Shown here: in pieces, positions 28,189 to 37,900 of the stretch
Layout of the letters: the number at the start of each line of letters is the position of its first letter
How positions within the stretch are numbered: position 1 is the first letter of the stretch
Source of the DNA: Vagococcus teuberi
Lineage (GTDB): Bacteria > Bacillota > Bacilli > Lactobacillales > Vagococcaceae
Reading direction: 5' to 3'
Length of the DNA stretch: 64,000 nt
Assembly: GCF_001870205.1 (NCBI RefSeq)
Contig: NZ_CP017267.1
Location: 360,501-424,500, forward strand
Notes under the pieces: generated by a model
The model's database searches: none
Told to the model about the DNA's origin: nothing
Seen by the model: the letters and a program-made list of their open reading frames with translations, nothing else
Program-made: the position numbers and the translations under genes

Positions 28189-28287
28189 ATGAGAAGTAGG
28201 AGGAACAGGAACAAATCTAAAACAAAACTAAGCTTTATTGACGTAATTTTGGAGTTATTATCATCAATACTAGCATTTTGGCCTTAA
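28189..28287 (+). CDS. Possible 32-aa peptide
   Basis: ATG with GAAGGG eight bases upstream. Arg/Lys-rich start (RSRRNRNKSKTK) and a hydrophobic end (FIDVILELLSSILAFWP). Followed directly by a terminator. Could be a real small membrane peptide, but there is no family support. Confidence 0.4.
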   Translation: MRSRRNRNKSKTKLSFIDVILELLSSILAFWP

Positions 28288-28290
28288 TAA

Positions 28291-28336
28291 AAAACCTATG
28301 TAATGAGCACCTATTCGCCTCATTACATAGGTTTTA
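28291..28336. terminator. Bidirectional terminator
   Basis: 17-bp stem AAAACCTATGTAATGAG and its complement, between convergent genes. Confidence 0.85.
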
Positions 28337-28341
28337 TTAGT

Positions 28342-28914
28342 CTAGTTAAGTAAATTCAATATTTTATCAGTTAAAAAGGTTTCTAAACAGGCTGCTATAA
28401 TAATTAAAGGTAGGACATATCTGATATAGTGCAGGACACAACGTTTTAGTTCAAACCAGAAAGTCGTATTAATTGCCCTTTTATGTAATTTATTTCTTAT
28501 CCAGAGGTTTAGGTAATACAAGCTTGATGCCCAAATACAAAAGGCCGTGAGCTCTATAATAGAATGAGGGATTGAAGCAACGATTAGATTTAATCCTGTA
28601 CTGATTGAGTATGACAAAACAGCACCAAACACAACGCCACCTAATGTCGCTGACAAAAAGATATTAAAGAAATAAATATAGGGAACAGGGATTAGAGCCA
28701 GTACAAGCATAGAGAAGGGCACTTTTAATCCGTTATTGATGATGTATTGCATTAATTTAACCAATTTATTTGGCGTACTTGTTAACGTAGGGGTAGATTC
28801 TATGATACTTTTTAAATCAGGATGAATCATAAAGGTGATAAAACCTACTAATATGATAATCAGGAGTGTCGTACGTAAATAAGTGGTGGATTTTTTTACA
28901 TCAATGAGTTTAAT
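28342..28914 (-). CDS. SpoIIM-like (stage II sporulation protein M family) membrane protein, proposed ATT start
   Basis: Four to five membrane helices and the SpoIIM/DUF95 pattern (FNIFLSATLGGVVFGAVLS, IPHSIIELTAFCIWASS). An ATG start at 28830 would cut off the first helix. The frame stays open upstream and encodes KLIDVKKSTTYLRTTLLIII..., and AAGGAGG sits 8 bases before an ATT codon at 28914. So either ATT is used as a rare start or ATG has mutated to ATT. With that start the protein has 190 aa. Non-sporulating Lactobacillales often keep such proteins. Role unknown. Confidence 0.7.
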   Translation of the reverse strand: MKLIDVKKSTTYLRTTLLIIILVGFITFMIHPDLKSIIESTPTLTSTPNKLVKLMQYIINNGLKVPFSMLVLALIPVPYIYFFNIFLSATLGGVVFGAVLSYSISTGLNLIVASIPHSIIELTAFCIWASSLYYLNLWIRNKLHKRAINTTFWFELKRCVLHYIRYVLPLIIIAACLETFLTDKILNLLN

Positions 28915-29040
28915 GAAAATAACCTCCTTAACTAAATTAATATTTTTAATGGTTTTATAATATCATATCTTTGAATTCTAGTAAGTTAATTATTGGTATT
29001 ACTAAATTAGTATCATGCTAATTGACATTATAAAAAAGGT

Positions 29041-29502
29041 GCGTTAGAATTATTAGAATTAAATGAGAGTAAATCAGAAATTATATTGATAAAAGGAGTG
29101 AATATGGATAAACAAGAGGAAAACATAAAGAAAATCATTGAGTTTCTTGAAAAACATCCTAGAATAGCAAACGTCTATTATCCTGGTTCATCATCAGACG
29201 TTGAAGTAGAGATTCAGAAAAAACAAGCTTCAGGTATTGGAGCGGTATTTTCAATCGAACTAGTGTCAGAAGCAAGTCCAGAAAAATTCGTTGATGCATT
29301 GGATATTATTAATTTAGCAGTTAGTTTAGGTGGAGTAGAGAGTTTAATTTGTCACCCAGCCAGTATGACTCATGATTATTATAGTACAGAGTTACGTGCA
29401 AAAATCGGCTTATCAGAAGGCCTGCTTAGATTAACCATAGGAATTGAAAACGCGGATGATTTAATTAAAGATTTAGAGCAAGCTTTAGATAAAGCAGTTT
29501 AA
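29041..29502 (+). pseudogene. C-terminal fragment of a Cys/Met metabolism PLP enzyme (MetB/MetC type)
   Basis: From ATG 29104 (AAAGGAG upstream) 132 residues match the C-terminal domain of cystathionine synthase/lyase enzymes: KIIEFLEKHPRIANVYYPG, GAVFSIELVSE, LAVSLGGVESLICHPASMTH and LRLTIGIENADDLIKDLEQAL. The PLP-lysine domain (about 240 residues) is missing. Codons before the ATG (ILIKGVN) also resemble the family, so this is a truncation and not a new gene. Confidence 0.75.
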
Positions 29503-29544
29503 TACAGATTTTGATATTTAAAAATATTAAAGGAAGTGATTCAT

Positions 29545-29622
29545 ATGGAAAACAAAAAAAGAAGACTTAAAGGCATCTTGGTCGTAATGAATTTGAGGAT
29601 TATGAGTGAAGTAAGCGACTAA
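29545..29622 (+). CDS. Possible 25-aa peptide or broken small gene
   Basis: A clear AAAGGAAGTGAT site precedes ATG, but the reading frame is only 25 codons. A second frame just after it reads HLGRNEFEDYE and stop, which looks like the end of a small protein, so this may be a frameshifted remnant. Confidence 0.3.
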   Translation: MENKKRRLKGILVVMNLRIMSEVSD

Positions 29623-29644
29623 ATTATATGTTTAGGGGATTAGA

Positions 29645-30178
29645 ATGACAAAAATTGAATTAGCTGTGATTAATGAAGAAGATTTACTTGATATTTGGGA
29701 AATAAGTTATGGGCCAAAAGCAGATTTAGAATGGATGAAGTATAATGGTCCATATTTTAATGACCCTATTATGAATTGGGAAGAATTTTCTTCTGGATTT
29801 GGGAAAAGTTTGATTAATGATCCTTTAAGTAAAGCGATACTTTTTAACAATAAGATTGTTGGATTAGTGACTGCTTATTGGGAAGATGGAGAGTTGAAGC
29901 AATGGTTGGACATAGGGATTTTAATATATGATTCATCTTTATGGGAGAAAGGGATAGGTAGTGTCGCTCTATACCAATGGATAGTCCATTTATTTAATTT
30001 ATTCTCTTATTTACCACATATAGGTTTTACTACTTGGTCTGGAAATGAAGGGATGCAAAAGATTGGCGAAAAGTGTAATATGGAAAAAGAAGCAGTAATA
30101 AGAAAAGTCAGGTACTTAAACGGAGTATACTACGATTCAATTAAGTATGGAATTTTAAGAGAAGAGTTACTTGGATAA
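29645..30178 (+). CDS. GNAT-family N-acetyltransferase
   Basis: 177 aa. Fold cues: IVGLVTAYWEDG (beta4), WLDIGILIYDSSLWEKGIGSVALYQWIVHLF with the acetyl-CoA loop (WEKGIG) and GFTTWSGNEGMQKIGEKCNMEKEA. Similar to ribosomal-protein or small-molecule acetylases. ATG with TAGGGGATTAG upstream. Substrate unknown. Confidence 0.85.
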   Translation: MTKIELAVINEEDLLDIWEISYGPKADLEWMKYNGPYFNDPIMNWEEFSSGFGKSLINDPLSKAILFNNKIVGLVTAYWEDGELKQWLDIGILIYDSSLWEKGIGSVALYQWIVHLFNLFSYLPHIGFTTWSGNEGMQKIGEKCNMEKEAVIRKVRYLNGVYYDSIKYGILREELLG

Positions 30179-30185
30179 ATAGAAA

Positions 30186-30228
30186 TAAAAGCAGATAGGA
30201 GTATATTACACTCTTATCTGCTTTTTTA
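30186..30228. terminator. Bidirectional terminator
   Basis: Stem AAAGCAGATA-GAGT / ACTC-TATCTGCTTTTTT. The stop region of the convergent mepB-like gene overlaps its right side. Confidence 0.8.
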
Positions 30229-30666
30229 TGTACTCAAACATTTAAAGTAATGTGATTGCCACTCTTGTGTTTTTAGTGCTGTTTGGTTTAAGTTAGACTC
30301 CCATGTAGGATAAACTCTGATCCCCATTTTTCCTTTTTGAGATTTTGTTTGTAAAATGTTTTTTTGTAACAATATCTCTTTTGGAAACATAAAAACCCCT
30401 TTTTTATCGGCGTCGATAATCCAAACTAGTGTTATATCTGGTGCGTCTTCGTATGAGAAAGCCTGATTTTTCAATTGGTCATCTTTTTCCCAAAAAGCGA
30501 CAAAGTAACCAGCTTTTTTCGGTGTTTTATTAGCTAAACGACTTCTGTAAAACTTCGTATCATGATAGAAACAGACTCCTTCATATTCAGCATTTTGTTC
30601 TTCATTGATTAAGGAAGGAGAGTGAAAATGGTGATTAATATAGGGTAAAGATTGCACAAACATCAT
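30226..30666 (-). CDS. MepB-family protein
   Basis: 146 aa. NAEYEGVCFYHDTKFYRSRLANKTPKKAGYFVAFWEKD and GVFMFPKEILLQKNIL and GIRVYPTWESNLNQTALKTQEWQ are MepB-family signatures. MepB is named from the Staphylococcus aureus mepRAB operon but its biochemical role is unknown. Two ATGs in a row (30666, 30663); the second has slightly better spacing to AAAGG. Confidence 0.85.
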   Translation of the reverse strand: MMFVQSLPYINHHFHSPSLINEEQNAEYEGVCFYHDTKFYRSRLANKTPKKAGYFVAFWEKDDQLKNQAFSYEDAPDITLVWIIDADKKGVFMFPKEILLQKNILQTKSQKGKMGIRVYPTWESNLNQTALKTQEWQSHYFKCLST

Positions 30667-30679
30667 CCTTTATGAGTGC

Positions 30680-30901
30680 TTATTTTTGTTGATTCAGATA
30701 ATCCATTACGAATCTAATAATAGAAAAGGCAATAAAGAGAAGTGGGATAATAATTAATGGTGTTTTAAGTAACAGATTTTTATCGATGATGCCATTCATA
30801 ATGCCCTAGTCAATCAATAGATAATTAATATAGCTTAATAATTGTAAAGTAAACAATAATAAGAGTCCGATTGTTAAACTAACTAGATAGTATTTTTTCA
30901 T
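30680..30901 (-). pseudogene. Small two-helix membrane protein interrupted by an amber codon
   Basis: From ATG 30901 (with AAAAGGAGAC upstream) the frame reads MKKYYLVSLTIGLLLLFTLQ...YLLID, then TAG at 30808-30806, then continues GIMNGIIDKNLLLKTPLIIIPLLFIAFSIIRFVMDYLNQQK to TAA. Both halves look like coding sequence with a membrane helix each. Full length would be 73 codons. Confidence 0.6.
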
Positions 30902-30954
30902 GTTAAAGTCTCCTTTTAAAAAATAATACAGAAATTAATCATTTATAGCAAAAA

Positions 30955-30978
30955 AAACAGACCATGTATGGTCTGTTT
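30955..30978. terminator. Bidirectional terminator after dps
   Basis: 10-bp stem AAACAGACCA / TGGTCTGTTT with a T run on the minus strand. Confidence 0.8.
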
Positions 30979-30990
30979 TAGTTTCAACTA

Positions 30991-31452
30991 TTAAAGTCCA
31001 GGTGCTCTATTAAGTGTAGCTTGTAGCATCCAAACTTTTTTCTCAAGGTCTGTTTTGAAAGAAATGAAAATATCTTGTGTTCCTAAATCGCCTTCTTTTT
31101 CACTTACTTCAATACCTTTTTCGTAAACACCAATTAAATAGTTGTATCCTGCAACTAGTGTTTTAAGTCTTTCTGGAATGGGTTTTTCATAAGTTCCTTT
31201 TTCATCTTTGATACCAGTGTTATCAATAAATTCTTGTAATGTAGAGTATGGAGAACCACCTAAAGTGATGAGACGCTCGGAAATTACATCTAATTGATCG
31301 TTGATTTCATCCATATACTCGTCCATTAAAGGATGCAAAGATAAAAATTCAGGACCTCTCATGTACCAATGTGTCTGGTGGATAACAACTGAAAACTGAC
31401 TTAAATCTGCCACTAACTGATTCAATGTACGTTTTGTTTCTTCTAATGTCAT
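30991..31452 (-). CDS. dps: Dps-family ferritin-like DNA-protection protein
   Basis: 153 aa from ATG 31452 (AGGAGGG upstream; the earlier GTG 31461 lies inside the spacer). The ferroxidase ligands are in HQTHWYMRGPEFLSLHPLMDEYMDEI. Dps dodecamers oxidise and store iron and protect DNA from peroxide. Confidence 0.93.
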   Translation of the reverse strand: MTLEETKRTLNQLVADLSQFSVVIHQTHWYMRGPEFLSLHPLMDEYMDEINDQLDVISERLITLGGSPYSTLQEFIDNTGIKDEKGTYEKPIPERLKTLVAGYNYLIGVYEKGIEVSEKEGDLGTQDIFISFKTDLEKKVWMLQATLNRAPGL

Positions 31453-31611
31453 AAATATCACCCTCCTAAACTTTATTATACACCTAATCCGTATTAATTT
31501 CCAAAGTTAAAGGTTAAGTGAAAAGATTATGGTTAAATAATTGGTTTATTAATTGTATGGTATAATTTTCCTTATTAAAAATATAGAATGATATAAGATT
31601 AGGTTAGATAA

Positions 31612-32115
31612 ATGAAAAAGAAAGCAATATGGTTAGTTGGAATAATCCTAGTGGTGATAGGGATGCTACTTATCCCTAAAAAATCAGATAATACAACCCA
31701 CTTGATTCGAAAACAACCTGAAACGGTAATGGAATCACTTCTCACGAAAAAAACGGGTATCTATGTCTTTGGGTTTGATACATGTCCCTGGTGTTAGGAG
31801 TTGTATCCTGTTTTAGATGATGTTTTAAAAAATAAGAAACAAGAAGCTTGGCAAGTAGACACACATGGAAAAAATTTTACTGATAAAAACAAAGGTGATT
31901 TAAAGCAATATACCGTTGATAACACGTCATATGATGGAGTGGTTGTACCTATGATTATTTTTATTAGTGATGACGGATTTACGCAGTATCATGTGGGAAC
32001 GTTGGATGATCACGATGCTACAAAAGAAACGATGAGTAAAAATCAACAACGATATTTAAAGGAATTGTTACAAGATATCCTAACGATTTATGAACAACAT
32101 AATGATAAAAAATAA
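31612..32115 (+). pseudogene. Thioredoxin-like membrane-anchored protein with an amber stop after CPWC
   Basis: From ATG 31612: a membrane anchor (AIWLVGIILVVIGMLLI), then GIYVFGFDTCPWC, then TAG (31795-31797), then ELYPVLDDVLKNKKQEAWQVDTH and VVVPMIIFISDDGFTQYHVGTLDDH to TAA. The fold is a PedC/BrcD-like thioredoxin. A single CAG-to-TAG change would explain the stop. The rest of the frame is intact, so the mutation is recent. Confidence 0.8.
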
Positions 32116-32190
32116 GGTATATTTTAATTAGATATAGAGAGTTTATAGTGTATAATTAATGTCATAAATAAAAACAAAAAGGAGACAGAG

Positions 32191-33468
32191 ATGACTAAAC
32201 GATTAAGAAGTTTTATAGTATTAGGTTTAGCTTTGGTCGTGATGACAGCATGTGGGAATAGTGATACGTTTGATCAATCAATGCAAAAAACCAAAGAAGC
32301 CATTATAGAGAAAAAATTTGAACAAGCTGAAGGGTTTGTTGAGATGGCTTTAGAAAGTAAACCAAAAGATGATGAAGCTAAAAATTATCAAACACAGCTA
32401 AAGCACTACAATAAAGCTTTAGAATACAAGGAAGCAAAAGATAAGGAAAAAGCACTATCTGAATTAGACTCAGTTATTAAAATTAAAAAAGGGTCAGATA
32501 AACTAGTTGAGTATGCTAAAAAAGAGAAAGAAAAATTAGAAGCAACAAAGACATCTGAATCAAAAGAAACAGATAAAACAGAAGAAAGTTCTAATAAGAA
32601 AGATGAAACTACAAATTCTTTATGGAATGATGCCAAAAAAGATAGTCTGCGAGGATTTATGTCGCAATTTAGTAATAAAATGGGGCAAAACTACAAAGAA
32701 TATAACCAATCAAATAGTGTTGACTTATATGGTTTAAAGGTTCCTGGTGATATTTTCAACGGGACATGGACAATGGCAATCAACAATCAACCAGTACAAG
32801 TAGAGTGGTCAGAAACAGGTGAGGGCAGTGCACCTTATCAGCTAGTAGCTGTTTATTCAGATGCTGATACACAACCTTATTTACAAAAACATGTATACTT
32901 CTTTATCATAGAAAACGGTCAGCCAAAAGTATATGTAACACAACAAAATCAAGGTAACAATGAAAATTATTTACATTTTAGTGAAACACAAAACCCTGAT
33001 ATTAAGGCTGGGTTTAGTCAGATTGTAGGTGGAGATGTAGCACAGTCAACTAAATCAACATCAACAAGTTATGAAAACAATAAATTATTAGCAGCAAAAG
33101 TATTGATAAAAATGGCTAGTTTAAGTGAATCTAGAGTGAATGAATTATTAAATTCAACCACAACTTACAGTTTATATCCAAATAAATCTTTACAAATCTG
33201 GGAAACGGGTGTTTATTTACCGGAAGATGTAACTGTTATTTCAGGAAACCCTCTATCAGCTGGGATGTTTACGTACCATAATAATGGAGATGGAACTGTG
33301 ACTTCGTATCCTGTTCCTAGTCATTATCAAGATAAAGAGTGGGATGATCCTGTAAAAGGAAAAGAGCTTGCCAATAAGGTAATTTCAGATGCGTCAGTTA
33401 TTAACATTAAAGATGTTTCAGATGACTTAGCCAATAAGCTTATTCCAATTATTGAGAATGATGTATAG
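32191..33468 (+). CDS. Lipoprotein with helical repeat and DUF4767-like domain
   Basis: 425 aa. Lipobox VVMTACGN, then a TPR-like helical stretch (residues about 25-110), a Lys/Glu/Ser linker, and a C-terminal domain starting LWNDAKKDSLRGFMSQFSNKMGQNYKEY that matches DUF4767 of Lactobacillales lipoproteins. AAAGGAGAC precedes the ATG. Surface-anchored; role unknown. Confidence 0.8.
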   Translation: MTKRLRSFIVLGLALVVMTACGNSDTFDQSMQKTKEAIIEKKFEQAEGFVEMALESKPKDDEAKNYQTQLKHYNKALEYKEAKDKEKALSELDSVIKIKKGSDKLVEYAKKEKEKLEATKTSESKETDKTEESSNKKDETTNSLWNDAKKDSLRGFMSQFSNKMGQNYKEYNQSNSVDLYGLKVPGDIFNGTWTMAINNQPVQVEWSETGEGSAPYQLVAVYSDADTQPYLQKHVYFFIIENGQPKVYVTQQNQGNNENYLHFSETQNPDIKAGFSQIVGGDVAQSTKSTSTSYENNKLLAAKVLIKMASLSESRVNELLNSTTTYSLYPNKSLQIWETGVYLPEDVTVISGNPLSAGMFTYHNNGDGTVTSYPVPSHYQDKEWDDPVKGKELANKVISDASVINIKDVSDDLANKLIPIIENDV

Positions 33469-33489
33469 GTTTTAATAATAGTTATATTT

Positions 33490-33518
33490 TTGGTAAAATA
33501 AGTGTAGTATGTTATAAT
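33490..33518 (+). promoter_or_regulatory. Promoter of a candidate leader RNA
   Basis: TTGGTA (33490-33495), 17-bp spacer, TATAAT (33513-33518). It lies 250 bp before the ATPase gene, so it would make a long untranslated leader. Confidence 0.7.
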
Positions 33519-33524
33519 GTACAT

Positions 33525-33745
33525 AATATGAAAAATATTTATTAAGCGAAATTTGGAATATTTTAATGAAATTTATTCAAACTGGCGTAGCTATAGGGCT
33601 ACAAGGACGCAATAGAGGTTCGGGATTGTGTCGTTTAAATGAGAAGTAAACCTAAATGTAGTAAATAGTATCTCACAACTTTACAAATTAAATATTGATT
33701 AGTTAGATAGCCTGTTTTCCCACAAGGAAAACAGGCTATCGTTCA
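33525..33745 (+). ncRNA. Candidate structured leader RNA before the AAA ATPase
   Basis: No ORF. Two hairpins (GTAGC/GCTAC at 33587-33602 and ACGCAA/TTGTGT at 33607-33631) are enclosed by AAAC/GTTT (33579-33636), a compact three-way junction. Further on, a perfect 15-bp stem (33706-33720 with 33726-33740) stands just before the ribosome site of the next gene but lacks a T run. It could be a cis-regulatory leader. It matches no RNA family I can name. Confidence 0.4.
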
Positions 33746-33767
33746 TTACATAGAGGTGGGTGAAGAA

Positions 33768-34472
33768 ATGTACATTAAACAATTATACTATGAGGGGATA
33801 GAAGAAGGAGCTTTTCCTTACAACTTACCATTTATTAAAGATATAAATAATTTATTATTTACTAAACCAATCACGTTTATTACAGGAGAAAATGGAGTTG
33901 GAAAATCAACTTTTCTTGAAGCTATCGCTGAGTTACTAGGATTAAATTTAGAAGGAGGCTCAAAAAATAATCACTTTAGTACTCGAGAAACACATTCTGA
34001 TTTGACAAAAAGTTGTCGATTGATACGCTATGCTTATTATGCTAAAGATTATTATTTTTATCGGGCCGAATCTTTTTATAATTTAACCACTGATTTAGAT
34101 GATTTAGGAGTATCAAGTGATTTATTTGACAGATCGTTGCACTCTTTTTCTCGAGGGCAATCAATTAAGGCACTTGTTCAAGAACGTTTTTTTGGTCAGG
34201 GCATTTATTTGTTTGATGAGCCTGAGACAGGACTGTCATTACAATCACAATTAGAGTTAATGCTGATGATAAACGATTTAGTGAAAGCTGACTCTCAATT
34301 TATTATATGTACGCATTCTCCCATACAATTGGTGTTTCAAGAAGCAAACATTCTAGAGATGACAGATGAAGGTGCCAAAAATATTTCACTAGAAGAATCG
34401 CAAATAATAAAACAGTGGGAAATGGTATTTAACAGAAAGAACCACTTTTTTCATCAATTATTTAATTCTTAA
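33768..34472 (+). CDS. AAA/ABC-type ATPase without membrane domain
   Basis: 234 aa. Walker A ITGENGVGKSTFL, signature-like SFSRGQSIKAL, Walker B GIYLFDEPETGLS, switch His in ICTHSP. ATG 33768 preferred, AGAGGTGGG lies at 33752-33760. Resembles small stand-alone ABC-class ATPases (AAA_21-like) with no permease nearby. Sits behind the candidate leader RNA. Confidence 0.85.
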   Translation: MYIKQLYYEGIEEGAFPYNLPFIKDINNLLFTKPITFITGENGVGKSTFLEAIAELLGLNLEGGSKNNHFSTRETHSDLTKSCRLIRYAYYAKDYYFYRAESFYNLTTDLDDLGVSSDLFDRSLHSFSRGQSIKALVQERFFGQGIYLFDEPETGLSLQSQLELMLMINDLVKADSQFIICTHSPIQLVFQEANILEMTDEGAKNISLEESQIIKQWEMVFNRKNHFFHQLFNS

Positions 34473-34557
34473 TTTGTGGATAAGCTGCACTTGACAGAAA
34501 AATGAGGTGTGATGAAAATAAGAAAACATACGGGATAAAAAAACATATCAGAACATA

Positions 34558-34660
34558 AACCTAAAAGAATATTTTCAAAAGAGTTTAAACAACAAATGAT
34601 GGATTTGTACAAATTAGGAAAATCATGAACAGCTGATATTTAGTCTAGCTGTGATACTTG
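34558..34660 (+). pseudogene. IS3-family orfA remnant
   Basis: KPKRIFSKEFKQQMMDLYKLGKS and stop is the start of an IS3-type OrfA helix-turn-helix protein; decayed frames with further stops follow. No orfB next to it. Confidence 0.6.
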
Positions 34661-34915
34661 TGAGAAAACGAGTTGATTTTTTAAGTTAGATCCTAGCAAA
34701 GGGCTTAAATCTAGGCAGAATCATGGTCAAGGGTAAACGGATAATACTTAAAAATTATCAAAAAAGTGTTACTAATTCAAAGTATAATGTTAATATCATT
34801 GACTGTTCAATTAATGTACTATATTATAATAGTTGATTGGATTACTTTATATAGAAAGTATTTGGGATAATTATTTGGATAAAATTAATAAAATAAGAAA
34901 AGGAGAGTAACTATT
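34661..34915. other. AT-rich gap before the surface protein
   Basis: Decayed IS sequence at the start, then promoter-like AT-rich sequence. AAAAGGAGAG (34898-34907) is the ribosome site for the TTG start at 34916. No other feature seen. Confidence 0.5.
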
Positions 34916-37900
34916 TTGAAAATCTTCAAAAAAATAGCTATATATAGCTTTTTATTTTCTAATATACTACCATTATCTCCAGTACTCGTCTCTGCTGAAG
35001 AACTAACAGATAATAAAATAGAAACTACAGATTTGCAAGTTAGTATGCCTGAAGAGAATCAAACATCAGACTCACAAGGTAGTATGCCCGAAGAAAATCA
35101 AACATCAGACTCACAAGGTAGTATGCCTGAAGAAAATCAAACATCAGACTCACAAGGTAGTATGCCCGAAGAAAATCAAACATCAGATTCACAAGTTGAT
35201 ATACCTGAAAAGAAAATAAAAAGTTATGATAATCAAAAATCTATAGAAATTGATCCACGTTATGTTGCAAATAATTTTGATATTAATATTGACGGAGTTG
35301 AGGTAATACCAGGTGCTTGGTTTGATATCCCTTCATTGGTACAAGGAAAATACTTAGCTGATAACATACGTTATTTCGTTAATTCTTATACTTTAGATTT
35401 AGTGAATCAAGAGACTCAGGAATCAAGATCTTTTGATCATATAGGATCTGAATTTTCTTTTGACGTTTCTGGCCTAAAGGATGGAATCTATTATGGTACA
35501 ATAACCGCTCACGGATATTTTTCAGCAGGCACTGTTCAAACCCCACAGTATTGGCAAAGCTCATTTATTATGGAAACAAAATCTACTGATGCTACTGTGC
35601 ATGTAGATAAACTTTATAATCCTAGTTCCATTGAACTAACGTTTAAAGGCGATTCTAACATTTGGAGTTTAAAAGATGAAACAGGCCGTGTTATTGCTAG
35701 CGGAAGCGGTAATTTTGATTCTTCCATATTACAAACATTAGAAGAAGGCATGTATACCATTGAAAATACTGCTAGTGCAACTACTACTAATGGTACTGTT
35801 GTTCCACCTACAACAGCAAAAGATGTATTTTATATAAGACACCCTCAAAGCACAACGACTATCGACAGACCGATTAATCCGGGCAGCATTAGTGGCGGAC
35901 AAAAAATACCTGAGTCAGCTTTAACATGGGTAATTAAAGATGATAAAGGAGAAGTCATAAAAGAAGGAGACGGAGCTAACGTTCCAAAAGAGGTAATTGA
36001 TGAGTTGCCAGAAGGAAAATACTCTGCAGAATTTACAGAGACTAGTCCCGAAGGTGAAACGTCAATATCGCAAGATGATTTTTCTATAAGACACCCTCAA
36101 AGCACAACGACTATCGACAGACCGATTAATCCGGGCAGCATTAGTGGCGGACAAAAAATACCTGAGTCAGCTTTAACATGGGTAATTAAAGATGACAAAG
36201 GAGAAGTCATAAAAGAAGGAGACGGAGCTAACGTTCCAAAAGAGGTAATTGATGAGTTACCAGAAGGAAAATACTCTGCAGAATTTACAGAAACTAGTCC
36301 TGAAGGTGAAACGTCAATATCGCAAGATGATTTTTCTATAAGACACCCTCAAAGCACAACGACTATCGATAGACCGATTAATCCGGGCAGCATTAGTGGC
36401 GGACAAAAAATACCTGAGTCAGATTTAACATGGGTAATTAAAGATGACAAAGGAGAAGTCATAAAAGAAGGAGACGGAGCTAACGTTCCAAAAGAGGTAA
36501 TTGATGAGTTACCAGAAGGAAAATACTCTGCAGAATTTACAGAAACTAGTCCCGAAGGTGAGATATCAATATCGCAAGATGATTTTTCTATAAGACACCC
36601 TCAAAGCACAACGACTATCGACAGACCGATTAATCCGGGCAGCATTAGTGGCGGACAAAAAATACCTGAGTCAGATTTAACATGGGTAATTAAAGATGAC
36701 AAAGGGGAAGTCATAAAAGAAGGAGACGGAGCTAACGTTCCAAAAGAGGTAATTGATGAGTTACCAGAAGGAAAATACTCTGCAGAATTTACAGAAACTA
36801 GTCCCGAAGGTGAAACGTCAATATCGCAAGATGATTTTTCTATAAGACACCCTCAAAGCACAACGACTATCGACAGACCGATTAATCCGGGCAGCATTAG
36901 TGGCGGACAAAAAATACCTGAGTCAGATTTAACATGGGTAATTAAAGATGACAAAGGAGAAGTCATAAAAGAAGGAGACGGAGCTAACGTTCCAAAAGAG
37001 GTAATTGATGAGTTACCAGAAGGAAAATACTCTGCAGAATTTACAGAAACTAGTCCTGAAGGTGAAACGTCAATATCGCAAGATGATTTTTCTATAAGAC
37101 ACCCTCAAAGCACAACGACTATCGACAGACCGATTAATCCGGGCAGCATTAGTGGCGGACAAAAAATACCTGAGTCAGATTTAACATGGGTAATTAAAGA
37201 TGACAAAGGAGAAGTCATAAAAGAAGGAGACGGAGCTAACGTTCCAAAAGAGGTAATTGATGAGTTGCCAGAAGGAAAATACTCTGCAGAATTTACAGAA
37301 ACTAGTCCTGAAGGGGAGATATCAATATCGCAAGATGATTTTTCTATAAGACACCCTCAAAGCACAACGACTATCGACAGACCGATTAATCCGGGCAGCA
37401 TTAGTGGCGGACAAAAAATACCTGAGTCAGATTTAACATGGGTAATTAAAGATGACAAAGGAGAAGTCATAAAAGAAGGAGACGGAGCTAACGTTCCAAA
37501 AGAGGTAATTGATGAGTTACCAGAAGGAAAATACTCTGCAGAATTTACAGAAACTAGTCCTGAAGGTGAAACGTCAATATCGCAAGATGATTTTTCTATA
37601 AGACACCCTCAAAGCACAACGACTATCGACAGACCGATTAATCCGGGCAGCATTAGTGGCGGACAAAAAATACCTGAGTCAGATTTAACATGGGTAATTA
37701 AAGATGACAAAGGAGAAGTCATAAAAGAAGGAGACGGAGCTAACGTTCCAAAAGAGGTAATTGATGAGTTACCAGAAGGGAAATACTCTGCAGAATTTAC
37801 AGAAACTAGCCCCGAAGGTGAGATATCAATATCGCAAGATGATTTTTCTATAAGACACCCTCAAAGCACAACGACTATCGACAGACCGATTAATCCGGGC

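Noticed and set aside
29104-29502. Stand-alone C-terminal MetB domain as a new functional protein
   Set aside because: The remaining part lacks the PLP lysine and substrate residues and lies among other broken genes.
30806-31797. TAG read as an amino acid (recoding or pyrrolysine)
   Set aside because: TAG is the normal stop of many intact genes in the window and no pyl genes are seen.
33579-33636. c-di-GMP-I (GEMM) riboswitch because of GGACGCAA
   Set aside because: The P2 hairpin with GNRA loop and the CGGNCTAA block are absent, and this group of bacteria mostly lacks c-di-GMP signalling.
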